Assembly: GCA_023259055.1 (NCBI GenBank)
Contig: JAHFQZ010000001.1
Span: 310,001-374,000, forward strand
DNA from: Nitrosomonadales bacterium
GTDB lineage: Bacteria; Pseudomonadota; Gammaproteobacteria; Burkholderiales; Gallionellaceae
Reading direction: 5' to 3'
DNA length: 64,000 bases
Shown: piece after piece, positions 62,501 to 64,000 of the stretch
Layout of the letters: the number at the start of each line of letters is the position of its first letter
How positions within the stretch are numbered: position 1 is the stretch's first letter
Position numbers and translations under genes: made by a program
The notes under the pieces: generated by a model
What the model saw: only the letters and a program-made list of their open reading frames with translations
The model's database searches: none
What the model was told of the DNA's origin: nothing

Positions 62501-64000
62501 ATGGAAAAATGGATTCCCAACAATACTAAATCTCGCCGCAACCAATATACTCTCCTGTTGGTGCTAGCCTTTTTTCCTTGCGTGTTGTTATTTAGCCTGT
62601 ACTACCTTTATCGCAATATTGACAGTCTTGAAACGACCTTGCATCACAACGTTGCGGTTTTGTCATCGAAAAAGGAACAAATCGACAATGCCCATCACGC
62701 ACAGGCTGCTTTCGGTTCTCAGATGCAAGATTGGAAAAATATTCTGTTACGCGGCCAAAATGAACAAGACATGCAAATGTATTTGAAGGATTTTTTGCAT
62801 CATGAAGCTGTGGTGCGCAATTCACTTGAAACAATGCTTACCACGGCTCTGGGTGGGCACGAAGATCGCAAAACTGCCGATCTGAAAGCTATTCTCGATT
62901 CACATCAATTTATCGGCAAGCAATACCGGGATGTGCTTGCCAAGTTTCCCCTGGCAAAAAACAGTTCTGCGACATTTCAAATTGATCGTATGGTGAGGGG
63001 CATAGATAGATCGTTTGCTGAACAGCTTGCGCACATCTCGGAAGATGCAGAACAGGAATACAAAGGACTTGCCGCCAGAATAACGGCCGCGCAAGCTGAT
63101 GATATCGAGCAGGTGCAGGGGCGCGTCGAGTTAAATCTGATATTTATCACGTTGATAATTCTGGCAGATGCCCTGCTGATCCTGAGAACCGTCTCCAAGA
63201 GCACACGCGAATTGAACCAACTCGCCGATGAAAGCGAGAAGACAGTTTACCAGCTCGCTTATTCCGACCCGCTCACCGAATTGCCCAACCGCCGATTATT
63301 CCAGGATCGGCTTGAGCACGCGATCGCGCTATCGAACCGCACCAAGCAATATCGAGCACTGATGTTCCTGGATATGGATAATTTTAAAACGCTTAATGAC
63401 ACCAAAGGCCATGGGATGGGCGATTTGCTTTTGATAGAAGTGGCGAAGCGATTAAAGGCTAATGTGCGCGCGTCCGACACCTTGGCACGGTTGGGCGGCG
63501 ACGAATTCGTGGTGCTATTGGGTGAGCTGAGCGAAAACGAAAAATCCGCCTCGGAACAGGCATTGATGATTGCCGAAAAAATATCAAGCTCACTCAATCA
63601 ACCGTATCAACTGAATCAATTGGCATACAAATGTAGCGCCAGCATAGGTGTAACGATGTTCGGCAACGCAGGGATAACCATTGAGGAAGTCCACAAGCGC
63701 GCCGATGCCGCGATGTATCAGGCCAAAAATGCCGGACGCAACACCGTGCGTTTCTATGATCCTCATACTCAAGCTGCGCTCGAGGCGCGAAGCGAATTGG
63801 AGCATGCGCTTCGATTGGCAGTTGAACAAAAGCAACTGCGCCTGTTTTTTCAGGTGCAGGTTGATGAAAATAATAAGCCGGTCGGCGCTGAGGTCCTGTT
63901 GCGCTGGATACACCCGCAGATGGGTATGGTTTTCCCCGGTCAATTTATCTCACTAGCAGAAGAAACAGGACTCATCCTGCCCATCGGGCAATGGGTGCTG
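62501..64000 (+). CDS. Membrane GGDEF-EAL protein, 3' truncated by window end
   Basis: The first 500 residues are visible. TM1 at about residues 15-37, a helical periplasmic domain (about 40-205), TM2 at about 210-230, then GGDEF at 332-336 with RASD (323-326) as an intact product-inhibition site, and the start of an EAL domain with GAEVLLRW (EVL at 464-466), a variant also found in active phosphodiesterases. Membrane-bound c-di-GMP turnover enzyme. The EAL catalytic residues further on lie outside the window. ATG at 62501; an in-frame TGA closes the frame upstream. Confidence 0.92.
   Translation, partial: MEKWIPNNTKSRRNQYTLLLVLAFFPCVLLFSLYYLYRNIDSLETTLHHNVAVLSSKKEQIDNAHHAQAAFGSQMQDWKNILLRGQNEQDMQMYLKDFLHHEAVVRNSLETMLTTALGGHEDRKTADLKAILDSHQFIGKQYRDVLAKFPLAKNSSATFQIDRMVRGIDRSFAEQLAHISEDAEQEYKGLAARITAAQADDIEQVQGRVELNLIFITLIILADALLILRTVSKSTRELNQLADESEKTVYQLAYSDPLTELPNRRLFQDRLEHAIALSNRTKQYRALMFLDMDNFKTLNDTKGHGMGDLLLIEVAKRLKANVRASDTLARLGGDEFVVLLGELSENEKSASEQALMIAEKISSSLNQPYQLNQLAYKCSASIGVTMFGNAGITIEEVHKRADAAMYQAKNAGRNTVRFYDPHTQAALEARSELEHALRLAVEQKQLRLFFQVQVDENNKPVGAEVLLRWIHPQMGMVFPGQFISLAEETGLILPIGQWVL

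Overview
The window is a chromosome segment of a Gram-negative betaproteobacterium. The best fit is the Nitrosomonadales/Gallionellaceae-like group, inferred from gene content and gene order and not proven here. Evidence includes a pilT/yggS/proC/yggT start, an hemF-less rng-maf-rlmH-rsfS-nadD cluster, a homodimeric aceE-aceF pyruvate dehydrogenase pair, dusB-fis-purH-purD, and metK followed by a SAH riboswitch and ahcY. Most of the sequence is ordinary core chromosome. I saw no tRNA or rRNA gene, no insertion sequence, no integrase and no CRISPR array.

Layout: 1-2.6 kb holds the divergent pilT 5' end and yggS-proC-yggT-DUF167. 2.6-3.3 kb is a periplasmic beta carbonic anhydrase. 3.4-19.2 kb is a chemoreceptor island, all on the minus strand: six full methyl-accepting chemotaxis proteins (MCPs), a dead remnant of a seventh, two near-identical cheW genes, a PhnD-like periplasmic binding protein and an OprB-type porin. 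Signalling domains are almost uniform while the sensor domains all differ, and one sensor carries a CxxCH haem-c motif. Duplicated gene tails, terminators and unusual stem-loops fill the spaces. A divergent XRE/S24 repressor-like gene at 19.3 kb shares its control region with the first cheW, where two palindromes sit on the cheW promoter.

20-33 kb is mostly minus-strand housekeeping: rng-maf, rlmH-rsfS-nadD, aceF-aceE, formyl-THF cyclo-ligase, ilvA, then plus-strand apaG-mltA, then a LOV/degenerate-GGDEF protein and dsbC. 33.5-42 kb is plus-strand: dusB-fis-purH-purD-tsaC-hemF, an Atm1-type ABC exporter and a PBP7-like endopeptidase.

42.4-48.9 kb is the most unusual non-chemotaxis locus: a CHASE2-adenylate cyclase, a 1262-residue exported NHL/fibronectin/transglutaminase/TPR protein and a small exported helical protein, probably one transcription unit. 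It appears to be a cell-envelope sensing or assembly system with no name I can give. 49-52.3 kb has ubiD and two LpxL/HtrB-type acyltransferases. 52.4-58.2 kb is the methyl cycle (metK, SAH riboswitch, ahcY, metF) with small genes and the tRNA-hydroxylation U32 protein trhP. 58-62 kb has a YhcH-family gene, yfaZ-like, ttcA, folM-like and a MidA-type methyltransferase. The window ends inside a GGDEF-EAL gene.

Together the window is rich in signalling (MCP/CheW, cAMP, two c-di-GMP-type proteins, one with a LOV light/flavin sensor) embedded in conserved metabolism. Domain calls are from reading motifs only; no database search was run.
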